A stretch of 64,000 bases of DNA, from contig JAJTGD010000013.1 in NCBI GenBank assembly GCA_021299035.1, positions 87,720-151,719 on the forward strand, given 5' to 3'. Source of the stretch: Oxalobacteraceae bacterium. Lineage in GTDB: Bacteria; Pseudomonadota; Gammaproteobacteria; Burkholderiales; Burkholderiaceae_D. Below are positions 34,891 through 43,258 of this stretch, piece by piece. The notes beneath the pieces are model-generated. The model was not told the origin of the DNA and did not search any database. It saw nothing but the letters and a program-made list of their open reading frames with translations. A program made the position numbers and the translations under genes. Each line of letters begins with the position of its first letter. Positions within the stretch are counted from its first letter, which is position 1.

Positions 34891-36570
34891 TTAGTTCAAC
34901 GCAAAGACGAACAGAGTGCCGCCTTCAGGGCTGGCATCTACCATCTTCTGACCGAGGTCACCCAGGAACGCTGGGATCGACTGCGTACGACCCGAAACAA
35001 CAGCAACATACTGCTTGCCATCGATTACATAGGTCATCGGCGCAGCAGTGATACCTGAGCCAGTGTTGAACTTCCAGAGTTCTTTACCAGTCTTGCCGTC
35101 ATATGCGCGGAAGATACCTTGGATGTCACCAGCAAACACCAGACCGGATGCTGTGGTCATGGTGCCACCGTTGAACGGCAACGGCTGCTTGTTCATCCAG
35201 ACAGTCTTACCTGTCAGCGGATCAAACGCCTTCAGACCACCACCGTGACCACCAGGGCCCAGCTTGCCGAGGTCAAAGTTGACCGACAGGTAGAACTGAC
35301 CGCGCTTGTAGTCTTCCTGCACACCTTCCATGTCCATACACAGGTTCATGGTTGGGATGTAGACCAGACCAGTCTGCTTGTTGTAGCTCATCGGCATCCA
35401 GTTCTTGCCGCCGAGGAGGTTCGGGCAAACGTTCACAGCTTTACGCTTGAAGCCAGGACGGAACTTGTTGTCCGGAGCTTCGATCGGTGCGCCAGTCTTC
35501 AGATCAACGCCAGTAGCCCAGTTCACGCCATCAACGAACTGCTTGGCAGACAGCAGCTTGCCGTTTGCGCGGTTGATCACGTAGAAGAAGCCGTTACGGT
35601 TCGCAGTCATGATGACTGGAACTGTTTGGCCGTCGAATGGCAGGTCAGCAAACACCAGTTCGTTAACGCCGTCGTAGTCCCATGCGTCATGTGGTGTGTA
35701 CTGATAGTGCCACTGGATCTGACCAGTGTTGGCATTCAACGCCACAACCGAGGCGGTGTACAGGTTGCTGTACTTGCCCACGTCGGAGCTGTCGTTGCCA
35801 CGCACTGCAGCCGCCCAAGGTGCTGGGTTGGAGGTGCCGTAGTAGACCAGGTTCAGCTTCGGATCATACGAACCGATGAACCATGCAGCACCACCGCCAT
35901 GCTTGCCGGAGTCACCCTTCCAGGTATCGCCGCCTTTTTCATTTGGCTCAGGCACGGTGTGGGTACGCCAGACTTCCTTACCAGTGTTCTGATCGTAAGC
36001 GATGATCGCGCCACGTACACCGTACTCACCGCCACCGAAACCGGTGATGACGAGGTTGCCAGCGATAGTGGGTGGCGAAGTGATGACCGAACCCTGAGTG
36101 TAGTCAACCACGGTCGAGGTCCAGAGCTCTTTGCCGGTCTTCGCGTCAAGCGCAGTCAGCTTCGAGTCAAGACGACCAAAGAAAATCTTGCCATTAGCGT
36201 GTGCAACACCACGGCTGTTGACGTCGCAGCAAGCGAACTGATCAACGTTCTTTGGCAGCTCTGGCGAATGACGCCATTTGACATCACCCGTTTTTGCGTT
36301 AACCGCATAAACGTGTTTCGGACCGAAAGACGAGGTCACGAACATGGTGTCGCCAACTAGAATCGGTGTCGATTCTTGTGAACGGTTGGTACCGAGTTGC
36401 AGTGCCCACTTGACCTGCAGGCTTTTGACGTTGCCAGCGTTAACTTGATTAGCAACGCTGTAGCGGGTGTTACCGGTGTCGCCACCGTACACACCCCAGT
36501 CTTTGGCCATTGCGACTGGTGCTGCTACCAGCATCGCTGCAGTGGCCATCGTTTTCATGGATAGCTTCAT
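34891..36570 (-). CDS. xoxF: PQQ-dependent alcohol dehydrogenase, lanthanide type (XoxF/ExaF-like)
   Basis: 559 residues from ATG 36570 (GGAGACACA upstream); signal peptide cleaved near AMA-K23. Eight-bladed quinoprotein with repeated W-motifs, the adjacent disulphide Cys114-Cys115 near PQQ, Glu182 and Asn248 as metal ligands, and the catalytic WDYD (Asp298 plus Asp300). The extra Asp two residues after the catalytic one marks lanthanide-dependent enzymes; calcium MxaF has Ala there. Oxidises methanol or other primary alcohols in the periplasm and passes electrons to a c-type cytochrome. Followed by xoxJ after 14 bp. Substrate (methanol versus ethanol or others) cannot be fixed by eye. Confidence 0.9.
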   Translation of the reverse strand: MKLSMKTMATAAMLVAAPVAMAKDWGVYGGDTGNTRYSVANQVNAGNVKSLQVKWALQLGTNRSQESTPILVGDTMFVTSSFGPKHVYAVNAKTGDVKWRHSPELPKNVDQFACCDVNSRGVAHANGKIFFGRLDSKLTALDAKTGKELWTSTVVDYTQGSVITSPPTIAGNLVITGFGGGEYGVRGAIIAYDQNTGKEVWRTHTVPEPNEKGGDTWKGDSGKHGGGAAWFIGSYDPKLNLVYYGTSNPAPWAAAVRGNDSSDVGKYSNLYTASVVALNANTGQIQWHYQYTPHDAWDYDGVNELVFADLPFDGQTVPVIMTANRNGFFYVINRANGKLLSAKQFVDGVNWATGVDLKTGAPIEAPDNKFRPGFKRKAVNVCPNLLGGKNWMPMSYNKQTGLVYIPTMNLCMDMEGVQEDYKRGQFYLSVNFDLGKLGPGGHGGGLKAFDPLTGKTVWMNKQPLPFNGGTMTTASGLVFAGDIQGIFRAYDGKTGKELWKFNTGSGITAAPMTYVIDGKQYVAVVSGRTQSIPAFLGDLGQKMVDASPEGGTLFVFALN

Positions 36571-36896
36571 TGTGTCTCCGTTCATCGAGTGCTGGGGTTG
36601 CATAGACCCCGGTGTTATTAATTTAACAATCGCCCAACTACAGACGCTTCTTGTAAAACTTAAAATGCATGTCGAAGCATGTTGATGTTACAAGGTCTAA
36701 AAAAAAAATCAACGAATATCCCACTACCTTACTCATGGTTTTGGAGGCAGTTTTTGGGTTGTTTTTTCCCCCTTTTCGGACTAGATGCAACACCCGCTTT
36801 AAGGCGCCGTACAGAGGGAAAAATTGAATTTGCAGCGCAGCAAATTCGATGATTCAGCAGCGCAAAAATCAGTACTCCCTTACAAAAGCTGACAGC

Positions 36897-36921
36897 AAAA
36901 AAAAACGACCCTGGCGGGTCG
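36897..36921 (-). terminator. Rho-independent terminator of the ExbBD-like operon
   Basis: Minus-strand hairpin CGACCC/GGGTCG with a four-base loop followed by a run of nine T. It lies about 190 bp past the lipoprotein gene stop at 37112 and separates that operon from xoxF. Confidence 0.85.
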
Positions 36922-36964
36922 CAGATGCGTGTTCAATACTTTTATTAGCACGATTCTTACAGTG

Positions 36965-37006
36965 CCTTACGTAAGGATTTGCAAGCTTACGTAGCCTTAC
37001 AAAAGC
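36965..37006. promoter_or_regulatory. Clustered CCTTAC/GTAAGG motifs
   Basis: Perfect 12-bp palindrome CCTTACGTAAGG, then GCTTACGTAG, then CCTTACAAAAGC, with another CCTTACAAAAGC at 36879. Spacing and repetition suggest multiple binding sites for one regulator, or a decayed repeat. No known regulator can be assigned. Confidence 0.35.
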
Positions 37007-37111
37007 ACGAATACAAAGGCAGCGAACCACCCCGAAAAATGCTGTTAAACGCAATCTCGCTATTCGAAAAAATACGAATAACTAAGCGTTGGGTACAACG
37101 CTCAAAGATCG

Positions 37112-37858
37112 CTATAAGCTTTTGGTGCGCAGCAGCGTCATGCGCATGACGCCCCCTTGAAAAAATCGTGCCGTGGTCGGCTCATGACGCTCCAACTGTA
37201 CTAGTCCGACGTTGGGGCAGTACCACTCGAGGTTCACCATCGGCGCTACTTTGTAGGTCATTTCTTGCTCGTGCCAGATGTGCAAAGGCGTTACGCCTTT
37301 GATCAGCACACAGCCGGCGTAATCACCGGAAGGCGTACTGACCTTCTGGTCAGTCGCCTCTACCGCATAGGTCATGGTCAGATCACGGAAGCGATCGACA
37401 TATTTGAACTCTTGTGGCCACTCGTTACGACGCTTCAGGAAGTAAGGCACCGTGGTGGTCGTCCACTTTTCTTCCTTAGTCAGCTTGGCAGGCAACACGG
37501 TGCGTGGCGCACGATCGAGTACGGCCACTTTGTCATTCGGGGTACGGCTGGCAATTCGATGCACCCCTTTGTCATCAATCTTCAGCCAGTAATCGTTACC
37601 GTAGTCACTGCGCCGGCGCCAAGTCTCAACCCCATTCAAATCCACCTTGCCAAGATTCGTCATGGTGATCGTCGATCGATCGACATAAGGCTCTGGTGCG
37701 TCGTAGCTGATCTCAATACGGTAGGTCCAACTTCTTCCTTCGCCGAGCGGGAACAAGGGATTATCGTTGGCAGGTTTTTGGCAGCCAGCGAGCAGAATCA
37801 GTACTGCCGCAACACTCATCGTTGCAATCGCGCTGGAAAAATTGTTAAGCAATCGCAT
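37112..37858 (-). CDS. Predicted lipoprotein of an ExbBD-like operon
   Basis: 248 residues from ATG 37858, four bases after the previous stop. Lipobox LLAGC (Cys26), then a beta-rich domain opening FPLGEGRSWTYRIE, a pattern common in uncharacterised exported proteins. Ends without a membrane anchor other than the lipid. The conserved operon order (proton channel, ExbD-like, membrane protein, lipoprotein) suggests it is the outer-envelope client. Not recognised beyond that. Confidence 0.75.
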   Translation of the reverse strand: MRLLNNFSSAIATMSVAAVLILLAGCQKPANDNPLFPLGEGRSWTYRIEISYDAPEPYVDRSTITMTNLGKVDLNGVETWRRRSDYGNDYWLKIDDKGVHRIASRTPNDKVAVLDRAPRTVLPAKLTKEEKWTTTTVPYFLKRRNEWPQEFKYVDRFRDLTMTYAVEATDQKVSTPSGDYAGCVLIKGVTPLHIWHEQEMTYKVAPMVNLEWYCPNVGLVQLERHEPTTARFFQGGVMRMTLLRTKSL

Positions 37859-37859
37859 T

Positions 37860-38357
37860 TTATTTTTCCGGTACCTGAGGAGCAGGCAGATCCATGATCT
37901 TGATCTCTTGTTCATCCTTACCTGGATTCAGCCAGCTCGGTCCCGTCCCCTGCCCCGACTTCGCCTCGGCAGTGCCCATCTGACTAATACCGCGCTGACC
38001 TTTTTTCATGCCTTCGGTAATTCGCTCATGCAGCGCACGCATGTAGGGCAGCTTGTAGCCCCGCGGCTCAAGATGACGCCGGCCTTCTTCGATCGGCGTC
38101 ACCCACAGATATAAAGCACCCGGATACTTTGGCGTTGGTTCTTCGATTACTGCTGCAATCAGTAAAAAGCGCGCTGGCAAGGGGTCATTAGTCGGGTAAC
38201 CAATCACACTCATCACGGCGTTATGACCATAAAAGTAAAATGCACAGACGGCTAGTGTCAGCACCCCTTTTAACCAGCGCGGCCAACTAGAGTAGACCAG
38301 CGCAAGCGCGAATAAAAAGACAAACAGCGAAAAGGCAATAATCAAGGTCAGGGTCAT
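37860..38357 (-). CDS. Membrane protein of an ExbBD-like operon
   Basis: 165 residues: two N-terminal transmembrane helices (about 4-22 and 30-48) and a polar domain rich in Pro, Glu and Lys. Overlaps the ExbD-like gene by 4 bp and is followed directly by the lipoprotein gene. Not recognised; it would sit in the inner membrane with its tail exposed on one side. Confidence 0.75.
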   Translation of the reverse strand: MTLTLIIAFSLFVFLFALALVYSSWPRWLKGVLTLAVCAFYFYGHNAVMSVIGYPTNDPLPARFLLIAAVIEEPTPKYPGALYLWVTPIEEGRRHLEPRGYKLPYMRALHERITEGMKKGQRGISQMGTAEAKSGQGTGPSWLNPGKDEQEIKIMDLPAPQVPEK

Positions 38358-38986
38358 GTCAGCGACTTCGCTAAAGATTTCGGGATGGTATTGATATTGG
38401 TGACAGCACCGCTCGGGTCGATGGTAAAGCGCACCAAGGTCGCTTCCTTACCGCGCGTATCCAGCGTGGCTTGTCCATAGAACACAACCTCGGCTTTCGG
38501 ATTCACTTTGATCACCGTGAGCGTAGCCTCAACTGGCTTTCCAGCTTTGGGATCATTTGGATCAAGCTCTCTGGTCTCGTAGTAGTGAACATTCGCGACA
38601 TATTCACCCGGGATAATGCTACGAATCGTCGTGACCTCCTGCCGTAGCGGATTCACCACCTTCTTGCCGTTCACGACGATGGTGTTATTCGAACTGCCGC
38701 GATCATCCCGATCCAGATGCATCAGCCCTGCCTCACGATTACGAAACCAGACGACTTCACCGGACGGACCCTGCGTCCAGAGGTCGAGATCGTTGGGATC
38801 GTTATCAGGCCAGGACAGCGTGATAATGAACTCGGCTTTCGCCGGAATATCGCCACTCTTCTGCGCTTTTGGATTAATCGACAGAAACGCTATAATGAAG
38901 CAGAACACAAACGCGATCAGCATGTTGAACAACATGTCATACATCGGGTCGACTTCTTGCTCGCGCGATCGCTTACGGTTGGCCAT
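38354..38986 (-). CDS. ExbD/TolR-like stator protein fused to a beta-rich exported domain
   Basis: 210 residues. A short basic cytoplasmic start, then one helix (15-37) with DPMYDMLFNMLIAFVF; Asp17 aligns with the proton-carrying Asp of ExbD, TolR and MotB. The periplasmic part is not the usual ExbD fold: it begins AEFIITLSWPDNDPNDLDLW and continues GPSGEVVWFRN, resembling the DUF2135/YfaP-type beta sandwich. Starts 11 bp after the ExbB-like gene. ZorB of Zorya defence also couples such a helix to a different periplasmic domain, but no Zorya helicase genes are nearby. Confidence 0.8.
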   Translation of the reverse strand: MANRKRSREQEVDPMYDMLFNMLIAFVFCFIIAFLSINPKAQKSGDIPAKAEFIITLSWPDNDPNDLDLWTQGPSGEVVWFRNREAGLMHLDRDDRGSSNNTIVVNGKKVVNPLRQEVTTIRSIIPGEYVANVHYYETRELDPNDPKAGKPVEATLTVIKVNPKAEVVFYGQATLDTRGKEATLVRFTIDPSGAVTNINTIPKSLAKSLT

Positions 38987-38997
38987 GGCTTATTGTC

Positions 38998-39675
38998 CTA
39001 GGCCTTGATTTTCAAACCGTACATTTGTGTGCGGGTCACCAGCTCATCGGCAAAACGATCGAGTCGCGTAAGCTGCATACCGAGCAGGATATTTGCCACC
39101 AAGCCCACCATGGTGGTTAGCAGCGCAACACCCAAACCCGTTGTCAGCTCGCGCAGCATATCTTGTGCTTGCGATTGATCGAAGCTTTGCATATGCCCGA
39201 TCTGCATCGCCAGCATGGAAAAACCAATCACCTTGCCGAGCAAGCCTAGCTTGAGCTGCAAGCCATTCACCCACCACGCAGTCGAATGGCTGCCATGGGT
39301 CTGCTCGGACAATAAATCCATCGGCGCACCAGAATCTATCGGCTTAGCCCGCAGCGCATTCCAGTACGCTGAGGCCCAGCAGCCTTCCATCGGCGCAGTA
39401 CCGGGGTTGGCAATTTGCTGCTCGAGGCTTTGGCGCTGACGATCAAGTTCGCGGCTGCGGGTACCACACCACAGCGTTGCGATGCAAAAGATGATGATGA
39501 TGATGAAGGTGATGCCGGTGGGATCAGACTGCAGGAGCAGTTGCCAGACACCTTTCATGCCCAGCAGCCAGGCTGCGAACAGGAACATCCCAATCAGCGT
39601 GAACCATTCGAACAGAATGGGTTCAATCTTGCTGCGCGGGTTTGACCATGGCAGCCGCAAGAACCGGATATTCAC
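38998..39675 (-). CDS. MotA/TolQ/ExbB-like proton channel protein
   Basis: 225 residues with about four membrane helices: 26-43, 52-70, and a paired C-terminal set (about 145-165 and 180-205) containing GLGVALLTTMVGLVANILLG, the signature of the MotA/TolQ/ExbB family. Forms a proton-driven stator with the ExbD-like protein encoded next. Size is like TolQ. No TonB, TolA or flagellar genes accompany it. Confidence 0.85.
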   Translation of the reverse strand: MNIRFLRLPWSNPRSKIEPILFEWFTLIGMFLFAAWLLGMKGVWQLLLQSDPTGITFIIIIIFCIATLWCGTRSRELDRQRQSLEQQIANPGTAPMEGCWASAYWNALRAKPIDSGAPMDLLSEQTHGSHSTAWWVNGLQLKLGLLGKVIGFSMLAMQIGHMQSFDQSQAQDMLRELTTGLGVALLTTMVGLVANILLGMQLTRLDRFADELVTRTQMYGLKIKA

Positions 39676-39755
39676 TGTCTCTCCTCGTCGCCACGGCTAT
39701 AGCGCGCATGGCATATTTGTTTTTATAGCGCTATTTTAACGTCCAGCGCGATGAC

Positions 39756-40154
39756 TCAGGTTTTTGGGCCTGCATTGGGGTCGAAGCGACAAATCAGCAC
39801 GAACATAGTCTCTTGCGGCGAATCCTCAGCTGGTTTGATCCACTCGCCCGGTGTCTCATCGACTTTAATTGCATCGCCAATACCCATACGGTAGGGATAC
39901 GATGAATAACGCAGGGTACGCATCGCACGCGCCGCACAATCCACTTCCCACAATAACTTCACCGACAGGCTGCCCTGCTGCGTCGGCTCGCGATATTCAA
40001 TCAGCATCCACATGCGGGTTGTATCGCCACCGGGACGAAAAAAATCATTGATGTAGAACGCCTGACCATCCTTGACATCAATTAGCTTCCACTCTGCGCG
40101 CGCCGACGAGAGACAGCAAAACATCAACAGCGCGGCAATGAGAGATCGCATCAT
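39756..40154 (-). CDS. Adhesin_E-like secreted protein
   Basis: About 132 residues. Signal peptide to SARA, then EWKLIDVKDGQAFYINDFFRPGGDTTRMWMLIEYREP, the pattern of small exported proteins of the surface-adhesin E family, with two Cys likely forming a disulphide. A second family member lies at 61085. Start is ambiguous among TTG 40163 and ATGs at 40154 and 40151. It lies between the SDR gene and the ExbB-like gene on the same strand. Function unknown in most species. Confidence 0.7.
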   Translation of the reverse strand: MMRSLIAALLMFCCLSSARAEWKLIDVKDGQAFYINDFFRPGGDTTRMWMLIEYREPTQQGSLSVKLLWEVDCAARAMRTLRYSSYPYRMGIGDAIKVDETPGEWIKPAEDSPQETMFVLICRFDPNAGPKT

Positions 40155-40181
40155 CAGCTTCAATGAAATGTAAGGATTCCG

Positions 40182-40937
40182 TTAAACCGTACGACCACCA
40201 TCAATCGGCATTTCCAGACCCGTTAGAAACTCGGCCGCGTCAGTCGCGAGAAACACTGCTGCTGCTGCCATATCTTTCGGCTCACATAAGCGACCGAGCG
40301 GAATGGTCGATAAAAAGCGGGCGCGATTCTCCGGTGTATCTGGCATGCCCATAAAATCTTCCAGCAAGGCCGTCGCACCCATCACCGGACATAAGGCATT
40401 GACACGTATTTTGTCCGGTGCCAATTCAACCGCCATCGCCTTCGAGAGCAGATTCACCGCGCCTTTCGAACTGTTATACCAGCATAAGCCAGGACGCGGG
40501 CGGATGCCAGCGGTGGAGCCGACGTTAATAATCAGGCCACCCTTGCCGCGCGCGCGCATCACCGGCACAACCGCATGCGCCATGTGATAAATCGATTTCA
40601 CATTAACATTAAAAACCCGGTCGAAGGTTTGCTCATCCACCTGCAGCATCGGCTGGTTGCGATGGGTGGTGCCAGCATTGTTGATCACAATATCGGGTAC
40701 ACCAAAGCTATCGACGCAGGCTTGCACCATCGCTCGCACAGAAACGCCATTAGCGACATCAGTAGCAATGGCCTTGGCGTTGGCGCCGAGCGACTTTGCT
40801 ACGCGCTCACCGGCTTCGGCATTGATGTCGGCAACAATCACCTTCGCACCCTCACGCACATATGCCTCTGCCATGCCGGTACCAAAGCCGCTACCGGCGC
40901 CGGTGATGATGGCAACTTTGCCTGCTAGCTGTCCCAT
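40182..40937 (-). CDS. Short-chain dehydrogenase/reductase (SDR)
   Basis: 251 residues, classical SDR. NAD(P) motif TGAGSGFG (12-19), NNAG (86-89), catalytic Ser141, Tyr154 and Lys158 (YNSSK). GGAGACAGC precedes the ATG. Asp at the end of beta-2 (VADINAE, about 37) favours NAD. Located 120 bp after an aldehyde dehydrogenase gene, suggesting sequential oxidation of a shared substrate taken up by the adjacent transporter; the substrate is unknown. Confidence 0.93.
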   Translation of the reverse strand: MGQLAGKVAIITGAGSGFGTGMAEAYVREGAKVIVADINAEAGERVAKSLGANAKAIATDVANGVSVRAMVQACVDSFGVPDIVINNAGTTHRNQPMLQVDEQTFDRVFNVNVKSIYHMAHAVVPVMRARGKGGLIINVGSTAGIRPRPGLCWYNSSKGAVNLLSKAMAVELAPDKIRVNALCPVMGATALLEDFMGMPDTPENRARFLSTIPLGRLCEPKDMAAAAVFLATDAAEFLTGLEMPIDGGRTV

Positions 40938-41056
40938 GCTGTCTCCACAAGCTCAAAATGATTTTTTATTTTTGCTACCCAAAACTACTATTTAATACCT
41001 TGCATGACATCGGATGAGAAGGCGCACCGACGCCACCCTCTCAATGCGACGCGCAA

Positions 41057-42490
41057 TCAACCGTGATGCAGAACCACCGTTTTTGTAGTGCTGAATTCTT
41101 CCAGTGCGATGAAACCTTTCTCCCGCCCATGCCCGCTTTTCTTCATGCCACCAAACGGTAACTCCACACCACCGCCAGCCCCGTAGCAATTAATAAAAAC
41201 CTGACCGCTTTGCATGCGCTTCGCTACCCTCGCCTGCCTTGCGCCGTTTTCAGTCCAGATGCCAGATACCAAACCATATTCGGTGGCATTGGCGAGTTGT
41301 ATCGCATCGTCTTCGTCTTTGAATGACATCGCGGACAGCACCGGGCCGAATACTTCCTGGCACGCTAGCCGGTGATCTCGTGGCACTGCACCGAACAGTG
41401 CTGGCGCTACGAAATAGCCCTCTTTAGAGCAGCCATCGGCAACCGCACCTTCAGCCAGCAGCGGCACGCCGGTTTTCACAGCGTCATCAATAAAGCCACG
41501 CACACGCTCGTATTGTTTGCGGTTGACGATGGGGCCGCAGTCAAAATCCATCTCGGGCGTTCCAACCCTCACTTTGCTGAAAGCCTCGGCCACGCGCTTG
41601 ATAAATTGATCGTAGATACTTTGCTGAATCAGCAAACGACTACCCGCCGAGCAGGTCTGACCTGCATTCTGCGTAATGGCTTTGATGATGATCGGCAGCG
41701 CTTTATTAAGATCGGCGTCTTCAAACACGATCTGCGGCGATTTACCGCCGAGCTCCAACGTACATGGCACTGCATTGCGCGCGGTGGATTGCTGCACCAG
41801 CGCACCAACTTCCGGTGAGCCGGTGAAACTGGCGTAATTAATGTCAGGGTGTGCCGTCAGCGCAGAGCCCGCTTCATGCCCATACCCTGTGACCAGATTT
41901 AAAGCCCCCGGCGGCAAGCCAGCTTCGACTAATAGTGCCGCGAGTTTCAGGCCCGACATGCAGGCATCTTCAGACGGTTTCAGCACAACCGCATTACCCG
42001 CGGCCAATGCGGGTGCCACGGTGCGGCCGAACATCTGCGCCGGATAATTCCAGGGAATGATGATCGCAACGACGCCATGCGGTTCGTACACCAACTGCAC
42101 GTTATAACCATTGAGATAAGGAATCTGCTTACCGTGCAGCTTGTCGGCAGCACCGCCGTAATACTCGAAATAACGCGCGACAGCGACCACATCTGCGCGC
42201 GCGACTGACAAAGGCTTGCCCGTATCGCGTAATTCAATCTGCGCGATTTCCTCGGCATGTTGCAGGATTAGCGTTGCTGCTTTGCTGAGAATGCGTCCAC
42301 GCTCGGTGGCAGTCAGATGGCCCCAGGCACCGTCCATCGCAGCGCGCGCTGCTTTCACTGCGCGATCAATATCCTCAGGAGTACCGCGATCAATACTGGC
42401 GTACGGTTTGGCATCACAAGGGTTAATCACTTCAATGGTTTGTCCGCCGCTGGCAGATCCCCATTCGCCGTTAATCAGCAAACTCGGCAT
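41057..42490 (-). CDS. NAD(P)-dependent aldehyde dehydrogenase
   Basis: 477 residues from ATG 42490 (GGAGAG upstream). Family motifs intact: IIIPWNYPA, general base Glu246 in LELGGKSP, catalytic Cys280 in GQTCSAG, and PFGGMKKSGHGREKG near the C-terminus. Betaine-aldehyde or gamma-aminobutyraldehyde-like substrates are typical for this sequence type, but the true substrate is not deducible. Downstream of the liv-type transporter genes. Confidence 0.94.
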   Translation of the reverse strand: MPSLLINGEWGSASGGQTIEVINPCDAKPYASIDRGTPEDIDRAVKAARAAMDGAWGHLTATERGRILSKAATLILQHAEEIAQIELRDTGKPLSVARADVVAVARYFEYYGGAADKLHGKQIPYLNGYNVQLVYEPHGVVAIIIPWNYPAQMFGRTVAPALAAGNAVVLKPSEDACMSGLKLAALLVEAGLPPGALNLVTGYGHEAGSALTAHPDINYASFTGSPEVGALVQQSTARNAVPCTLELGGKSPQIVFEDADLNKALPIIIKAITQNAGQTCSAGSRLLIQQSIYDQFIKRVAEAFSKVRVGTPEMDFDCGPIVNRKQYERVRGFIDDAVKTGVPLLAEGAVADGCSKEGYFVAPALFGAVPRDHRLACQEVFGPVLSAMSFKDEDDAIQLANATEYGLVSGIWTENGARQARVAKRMQSGQVFINCYGAGGGVELPFGGMKKSGHGREKGFIALEEFSTTKTVVLHHG

Positions 42491-42585
42491 AACGCTCTCC
42501 AAGATTTTCTATTAAAAGATGATTCAAAAAATGTTTGGCAATTACTTATTGTTTTTATTTGTGCTGATCGTCATGTGACACAAGC

Positions 42586-43257
42586 TCAAGGCGTTTCATG
42601 GGCCTCACTTTGCAACTCGCCGCGCTCGAGCGTCAGCGTTGCATCGGGCAGATCACGCATCAGACTACGGTTTGATTCGGTCACCATGATGCACAACGCC
42701 GGGTCACTCTGGTGCAAGCGACGTAAAGACTCAGCGTATTGATTCGCCAATACCGGTGCCAATCCTTGAAACGGCTCGTCCAGCAATACAAAGCGGGTTC
42801 CGACCATCAGTGCTCGTCCGAGGGCTGCCATCTTGCCCTGCCCGCCGGATAACGCTGCACCGGAGCGCGCCAACATCGGCGCCAATTGCGGTACTACATC
42901 GAGAACGCGATCGAGCCGTTGCGAGATCTCTTGCGAAGGTAGGCCGAGGACCTCGCACGGCAATCGCAGGTTTTCTTCCACGGTAAAGGTCGGGTAAATC
43001 ACGCGATCTTCCGGCGCATAGCCAATACCCAACGCCGTTCGACGATGCCCGGGCGCACCACCCAGATCAATACCGTCCAAGGTAATCCGCCCGGACGAAA
43101 TTGGCAGCAAGCCCATGATTGCCCGCAGCAGCGTGGTCTTGCCCGCACCATTGCGTCCAACCACTGCTAACAACTGACCCGGCGGCAGCGATACGTCGAT
43201 ATCGCGTAGCACCGTGATGCCGGCAATACTCGCGCTCACCCGCTGCAGCTTCAGCAT
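42586..43257 (-). CDS. livF: Branched-chain amino acid-type ABC transporter ATPase (LivF-like)
   Basis: 223 residues, somewhat short for LivF. Walker A VGRNGAGKTTL, Q-loop YAPEDRVIYP, signature LSGGQGKMAALGRAL (one residue off consensus) and Walker B FVLLDEPFQGL. Begins one base after the livG-like stop region and is the last transporter gene. It energises uptake through LivH/LivM. Confidence 0.9.
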   Translation of the reverse strand: MLKLQRVSASIAGITVLRDIDVSLPPGQLLAVVGRNGAGKTTLLRAIMGLLPISSGRITLDGIDLGGAPGHRRTALGIGYAPEDRVIYPTFTVEENLRLPCEVLGLPSQEISQRLDRVLDVVPQLAPMLARSGAALSGGQGKMAALGRALMVGTRFVLLDEPFQGLAPVLANQYAESLRRLHQSDPALCIMVTESNRSLMRDLPDATLTLERGELQSEAHETP

Positions 43258-43258
43258 C

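Larger units (their letters stand above)
36571..37111. other. Long upstream region of xoxF with several palindromes and repeats
   Basis: 541 bases without a gene. Contents: an 8-bp inverted repeat GAATTTGC/GCAAATTC (36826-36847), a minus-strand terminator for the operon to the right (36897-36921), and a cluster of CCTTAC motifs including two copies of CCTTACAAAAGC (36879-36890 and 36995-37006) and the palindrome CCTTACGTAAGG (36965-36976). The AT-rich part nearest xoxF (36610-36720) should contain its promoter. Confidence 0.6.

Noticed and set aside
35119..36360. Plus-strand frame of 413 codons opposite xoxF
   Set aside because: Antisense shadow of a strongly conserved quinoprotein; low-complexity translation with no family features.
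36968..36975. TTACGTAA palindrome shared with the region upstream of the KdpD-like gene (about 53713)
   Set aside because: An 8-base palindrome occurring twice in 64 kb is expected by chance.
38354..39675. Zorya (ZorAB) defence system
   Set aside because: The stator pair is present but no ZorC/ZorD/ZorE-like helicase or nuclease genes are adjacent.
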